The position numbers were made by a program, and so were the translations under genes. Below the pieces are notes generated by a model. The model was not told the DNA's origin. It did no database searches and was given only the letters and a program-made list of their open reading frames with translations. Shown here piece by piece: positions 57,858 through 64,000 of a stretch of DNA of 64,000 bases. Numbering within the stretch: position 1 is the first letter of the stretch; every line of letters begins with the position of its first letter. Location of the stretch: the NCBI GenBank assembly GCA_025677835.1, contig JAIXMR010000102.1:36268-100267 (forward strand), read 5' to 3'. The stretch comes from Sporodiniella umbellata (Eukaryota > Mucoromycota > Mucoromycetes > Mucorales > Rhizopodaceae).

Positions 57858-60800
57858 GAAAAAAGTTTTTTCTTTTCAAAAAATGAAATAAAGCGGAATA
57901 AAACAAAGCAAGTATATAGCCCCAAGCTACCTTAAAATCCCTTTGGTTTTTTTTTTCTTAAATGGCAACATGACGTGTATATCTATATATAGAAATTTTT
58001 GTATTTCAAATCTTTGAGGCCAATTTTCAACCTAAACTATTGCTCTTTCTCTTGATGAAAAGAAAATCAATCCGATTGTCATGCTTAAAAAAAAGAGAGA
58101 AAACATACGAAATGTTTATATTTAACTGCTTTTGTAGTTTTTGCTTTTTGGCTGTGTTTGCTTTGAAAGGATCACTCAAAGCTATGACTAAACATGTCAA
58201 GTAATACTCTAAGAACGAACGGAATCGCAAATAGACTTTCGGTTCCACCATGTATAAACCAAATAATGACATTGCTAATGTAACTATAGCCTATTATTCA
58301 AATACGAGAATATGTGAATCCCGAGTGCTTCCAATAGGTTTTACAATATAAAAGTAGTCTAAGTATTCCCTTAGTGGTGACTTTTAAAACCGATTTTTTG
58401 AGATTTTGGATATCACCTTTTTAGGAAATCATTTCGTACACCTTTTCAATGAATTTTATTTGTTGCGTGCTTCTAAAAAGTGGCTGCAGAAAGGGATACT
58501 TGACAAGGAAGAATAAATTGTAACAGAGTTGGTAAACTTTTACCGAAACGATGTCGCAATTAAAAAAGCATCTCTTATATTTTCGGAAATTATTGCCGTA
58601 ACCTCTAAAATAACAGTATCGTATAGTTCAAGAAAAGAGTATCGTATTTCTTTTCTTTTGCAAGTATACAAACTCACTTTTACGAGAAGTACTTAGAATT
58701 TTTTGCAGAGACAAACTTATCTAAGAAGCTGAATTATGCTTGGACTTCATTATCCCAAATTTAACCCATAATAAGTGAGCCGACTGCCAAGCAAAAGCGA
58801 ACAAGTTATATCAACATTCTTTTTAATGGGTTCGTTTTTTAAAGGGCTTGTATAAAGCGCTTCTTGCAAAAGTGAATGCATATGCATTTTTTTCAAACTG
58901 CAACATCGTTTTAATAAAAGGCGTGCAGTTTTATCACAATTTCTATGAAATTTCGACATGGAATTTAGTGTTTTACCCTTATTAAGAAAAGTCGCTGCAA
59001 TGTATTTAATTGGCCCCTTTATCAGTCTAAAGTGCATTTGATTGCCTTCACTGCTAAGAGTAAAGCGGGAAAAAAAACCAAATAGCATCAGCTTATAGTA
59101 TGTGCAGTTTGAAAAAGAGATATATAAGTGAATCGTGTTAAAGATATTTTTTATAGTCTATGGTAGGCTGAGTTTTGGGCTTTGTGGTTAAACATTCACA
59201 AGAAAAAACGAAAACAACTAACACATAAAATGTCAGAGAATTCAGCAAACAAAAAAAAAAAAAAAGAGGAGACCTGACTGGTTTTATTCTGAAGCATCTG
59301 GCAAAACGTAATGTAGAGTATAATGAAAAATAGCTCGTACACAAAGTGTCCCGTGTATGTAAGGTAGTAGCATCTCTACAGTAAGACATACGGGATTTTC
59401 TGGGACTATACAGTGAAGTAAAAAAATTGATTTAAAAAATCAAAAGCTACCATCATTAAAGGCTTTTTATTCTCTACAATGAACCATAAGATTGGATGAA
59501 TAGAAAAAAAATTATGAGCGCTTGGCTCATAGAAGCTGCTAACTTCTCTAAATGTCTGCATGATTAATGATTTAACAACCGTTTTCAGCGGTGAAATAGT
59601 CATTTACTTTACTTTTTGTTTGTCTTGAATTAACTTCGTTTGGTATTTATGACGCGTTGTAGATAACGAAGCCAAAATAGTGACAGTTTTTTTTTCAAAG
59701 TATTTTAATACAACGCTTAGAGGTGGTTATAGTAATACATTCATTTATCGTTAAAACGCTTAGACTTAGCGCTCACAAAAACAACTTGGTTAGTGTAAAA
59801 AGTTAATCTGAACGAAAGGTCTAGATCATAATATCAAAAAGGTATACTGAGTATTGAGCTTTCATTCCCAACTCACACCTACTTAAATCTGTTCGATCTT
59901 TAAGTAAAAACGCCTAAAAAGAAGATGTAATTGAAATAACTCTGTCTTTACAATACAAAATTTAAAGGTCGTATCTGCGGCACGGTATCAAACACATAGT
60001 GTTTCATGCTATTTTATTTATCACGCAGGGGAAAAAAGGAGAGAGAAAAAAGCATGTGTTGGAGCGAAGTAAAAGAAATGTGATGTGCATTCTAATGCGT
60101 TATGTAATGCACCTTTTTTTTATATCTCGGACCAAAGAAAGGGCTGATTTTTCTTTTCATTACATAAGCACGTGACTTTTTTGACCCATATTCTTTCCTT
60201 GTGCTTTTCCTTCTCCTTTTTTTCCTATTTAGTTTCTAAAAGCACACACAAAAGTCATCTAATAAGTACTTGATTAAAAAAGTATGCTATCGTTACAAAA
60301 TTTATTCCATGTTTACACGATATGATGATTGTTTTGACGTTTATTCTTTTTTGGTTTATTGGAAACTTTAACTAATGGTACACGTTGCTCTAAAACGAAC
60401 TATATCTATTTTTTCTAACGAGAGTAAAACAGTAATATGGCTGTAAGCTTATCAATAAATAGCTGTTGCTCTTTTTTTTTCTTAAACTATGTCATAAACT
60501 CGTGTCAGTCTACACGCCTCTGTTTTTACGTCTACATTTTGAGTGCCTCTTTTTTTCTTTTTACGATATGATTCAGATAATCTTGTCTTAAAGTCATGTG
60601 TATAATAGCGGGAAAGCTCTCGAAGTTTGCTTTTTTTTTTTTTTTTTTTTTTGCCAAAGATGTGCACTCGCCTTTGTTGGCTATAAACGGAAGATTCGGC
60701 TTCTTAAATGACTTAAAATTAGGACAGTTGGGTTTTGTTTTTTTTACATTCTTTATCTGAAAAATATAATTGTGATAGCAGCAATCATATCAATAGTAAA

Positions 60801-63800
60801 TATGACACCCAAGTCCAAGTAAACTTAAAAATTTGAAGTGAAAAAGTAAAGAGTACCCAAAACACACTTGATCCAGTTTGAGGCGTACAAAACAATGGTA
60901 CTTATTGTTTGGAATGTCAACAGCCTATCATTTTTACTTAAAAGTTCATTTATAGAGAAATGGTTTATGCATATGTACTGAGTACCGTTGGTATTGCAGG
61001 TCTGTGCAAACAAACTAAATTCAGCCTTGTTTGTTCCCCCACTATCTTTTTACTTCAAACTTGGTTTTATTTGACATTGTCCTATGAAACTCTAAAATAG
61101 CTTAGCCTTAGTCATTCCTTTATTAAGCTTTATTTGGAAAAAGCACTCTGAATCTAATCCTTGTCATACTGCATGCATACAAAGTTTCGAGTCTCTCTCC
61201 AATACAACTTACATTTTTGTTAAGTTTTTACTATCGCTCTTCTTTTTTCTTGTTTCGAATAAAACAGAAGCAAAAAAACTTTTGAACCAGAAAAAAAAAA
61301 AGTGTTTGACCCAAGCGGCTTAATCCTTAAGTTAGTAATGCAGTGACTCAAGCGTCTCTGTTTAGTTGTTTTATACAAGCAATTGATATAGAAAACCCCA
61401 TGTACTGTATACATTGTATTACCGTACATTCATTTTACTGTTTCAAGGTAGTTTGCTAGTCACAACACTTACCTCACTATTTTACTGTTTTAGCTATCGG
61501 CTTTAGTGGGCCGAAGGGTATTGGTTTTCTCTCATTTTTCTAATATACGTATTTAAAAGCGTAATTTATAAACGGTATATACATCTATATATATGTGTGC
61601 ACATAGGTACCTTTTTAGCTTCAAAAAATCGTATGTATTTAATGTTTTTTTTCGGTTTCGCTAATACAATTTGCGAAACATTTCTTTTTTATTACTTATC
61701 ATAGGGAAGTATATTTCTCCCATTTTACTTTTAGTCAGAGGAGTTGAGGTTGTGTTCAAATATAAACTGATGACTATGTTTTACTAACAAACCATGGTTA
61801 TTTTTAATTTTAACAAAGCTGCTTTTTTTACACAATTGATTCAGCACGGTTCAATACTGAGACTGTTTTATGACAGACTATCTTGTTATAGATATAAAAA
61901 GCTATAGAAGATACTCTACCCGATATAGTACTACTATACATATTTGCTATAAAATCAGTGCCCCTCTAAAAAATAGCAATATACGACAAAGTATATACTT
62001 AAGCGCTTTCTGCAATAAACATAGCTCTATTGTGTATTGCTGCCTGATATAAGAGTAAATTTAAGACTATTAGTACAACCAGCTTATTTTTAGAACACTT
62101 TTATAAGCTATAGACAGAAGCCTTTGTAAATTGTGAACCGCTTTGTCTACTGTTATAGTTTTTGAATATCAATAAAAGCAGCTTAGCTACCTGCCTTGAA
62201 TATTACGTTTTTAGATGCATAGTTACAAAGCAAGTCTGTATTTAACTATGAGATAAAGCCATATAAATACAAACAAGTAAAGTGCATTCGTTTAACAATG
62301 GCAGAGCTTTATATAAGTGCATTAATGATACCTAGAAGAAGGTAAGGCAAATGACAGGTTCTTAGGTGTAGTATCTCTAGCTCTTTGTATCATAGGCTGT
62401 TCAAATGTTCCAACTTTAGAGAATTTAATAAGATAGTAATGACGTATAACACGGCATTTTTTTTTTTTTTTTGAAATAATATATAGATGTCTTTAAGGTA
62501 TATCGAAGTAATGTATAGCATTATGAGATCGAATTTAGTCAGATTAATGGATCCAACCTGTGATTGCATTAAAAAATACTAGCAGTAACATTTGATCGAC
62601 TGATTTTTAAGGAGGGCGACCACGTCTTCAAAGTAAGAAAGTGCCTTCAGGTTTTTGATGCTGATATAAACAAAGGCGCATTTTAAATGTATGTTTTATA
62701 TTAGATTTCTTTTAACCTAAACTTCTTCTAGAGTTATTGTTTAGTGTTTTATATTTTTTTTGAACAATAAGACTCCTTTTGGAGAAGAAAATTCAGACAT
62801 TATGCGTTGATATATCGGTTGGTTTACCAAAATCTGTTATTTTTTTTTGTCGCAATCAAACTGACGCAGAGTCTAGAAAACTCTGTATGGTCCTAAGTTA
62901 CTAGAAATTTGAGCGTCTAGTATATGGAATTTTGTTGCATAAAATAAAGAAACTTCAGTCCACGTCATTAACTTTTTCCACCAAAAGAAAGAGAATTGAT
63001 AATACCTCAAAAACACGATTTTCATTCAACAAATTAATGAAACGGAAACAAAGCTACATTTAAATGTGTTTGACCTCTTCAGCTATATTTCAAAAAGTCT
63101 ACATCGTTTGTTTGCAACTTATATACAGTTTATAGTGAATTTTAAGTGACTTTTATAAATTTTTGCTGCCTTTTTCCAAATGCTAGAACAGCCATAAAAA
63201 CATATACTTGCAATTAATTTCCCTCACAGGTCGTTTGAATTATTCTAGAAGATTTTTTGGTTCCAGCAAACTTGGTCATTTTAAAGATACGTATACACGC
63301 ATTTCAAGATTAAGAGGATTGTCTTCATTTTTCACAAAAAAACTCAACATGTAGAAGTACATCTTTTCTTTTTATAAAAATCTATCTACAAACTAATTAT
63401 AAAAGTCGCAGTACCATTTCATTATTGCAGATTTTAAATCTATATCGGTTCACTTTGTAGACAAGCAGTTGTATTATTTTTTTATACATATGTTCATAAA
63501 TACTACAGCTAAGGCAACTGATGGTAAAAAAATCCAACACAAACAAAAACGAAAAATAAAAAAGTACAAATGCTATGACTTTCCTTTTAATTTTTTAACC
63601 TGAAAAAACATAATATCTACATATTTACTCGTTTGTTAATCAGTAAAAAAAGAAGTATTTTCGGCCGTTTATCCATTGAAAGTTTTTTAATTGTCCTCTT
63701 AGAAAAAGAGAGACTTAGGGCAACAAATGATGAAAAACCGACTCCAAAAGAGCAAGAAAGTATAATTATAATATAACAGCTTTTGTATAGCCAAAAAATT

Positions 63801-64000
63801 ATAGTATTCATACACTTGTATTATAAACCAAAGAAAAAAAACAAGAAAGATCATACTGATTGAAAGGTGGTATGGCAAAAAAAAGTCAAGGTAGATGGGA
63901 ATCTAGTGCTTTGTGAGATGTGATGTAAACCGTCTACAAAGTTAGCTTATGAGTTGATAATATAGAACTGTTGCCTTTTCTGGATAGGGCTTAAATACAT
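57858..64000. other. 6.1-kb gene-free right end
   Basis: I find no supported gene on either strand. All open frames are short, AT-driven and without family features. Visible structures are a 22-nt poly(T) (60631-60652), a poly(T) at about 62460-62472 and scattered A/T runs. No copy of the dispersed repeat was recognised here. The ubiquilin promoter lies at the left edge. Confidence 0.5.

Overview
This window is nuclear DNA from a fungus, most likely an early-diverging one (Mucoromycota/Mucorales-like; inferred from gene content and base composition, not proven). It is very AT-rich, with many homopolymer tracts. The genes are ordinary eukaryotic single-copy genes with short GT-AG introns, mostly about 45-75 nt. 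There are no operons, ribosome binding sites or CRISPR arrays, and I found no tRNA or rRNA gene. For spliced genes I assembled the exons by hand from splice signals and reading-frame continuity. Every model given closes to a whole number of codons.

Layout. 1-8.5 kb is gene-free and carries repeats plus a 5'-truncated LINE copy with an exact 15-bp target-site duplication. 8.5-31 kb is dense: CDC73 (Paf1 complex), an Oca/Siw14-type phosphatase-like protein, a ceruloplasmin-type cupredoxin protein, COQ7, PIK1 (PI 4-kinase), an F-BAR/SH3 cytokinesis-type protein, MED16 (Mediator), SPT16 (FACT), a single-BRCT protein and SSU72 (Pol II CTD phosphatase). 32.5-41.2 kb holds a coiled-coil/zinc-finger protein, DNA polymerase kappa, and the divergent ribosome-biogenesis pair RLP24/NMD3. 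42.4-46.2 kb holds a bHLH factor and a GPI-type chitin deacetylase. 46.2-54.8 kb is almost empty except for a Pho85-type cyclin. 54.8-57.9 kb holds a FERRY3 (C12orf4) homologue with an inserted UBA domain, tail-to-tail with a ubiquilin/Dsk2 gene with no base between the two stop codons. 57.9-64 kb appears gene-free.

How the genes relate. Four RNA polymerase II factors (CDC73, MED16, SPT16, SSU72) lie within 22.5 kb, and two 60S-subunit maturation/export factors share one 179-bp divergent promoter. Spacing is often tight: 62 bp between CDC73 and the next start, 27 bp between the convergent phosphatase-like and cupredoxin stops, and 0 bp between FERRY3 and ubiquilin. A dispersed repeat of about 190-285 bp occurs four times, two of them just upstream of the SSU72 and polymerase kappa start codons.

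Most notable: the UBA-bearing FERRY3 homologue; a 4-nt microexon needed to join the NMD3 frame; a 21-nt microexon in the catalytic motif of polymerase kappa; a GC-AG intron in the F-BAR gene; loss of type 1 copper ligands in the cupredoxin protein; a Cys-x5-Val (not Arg) signature in the phosphatase-like protein; and the four-copy repeat family.
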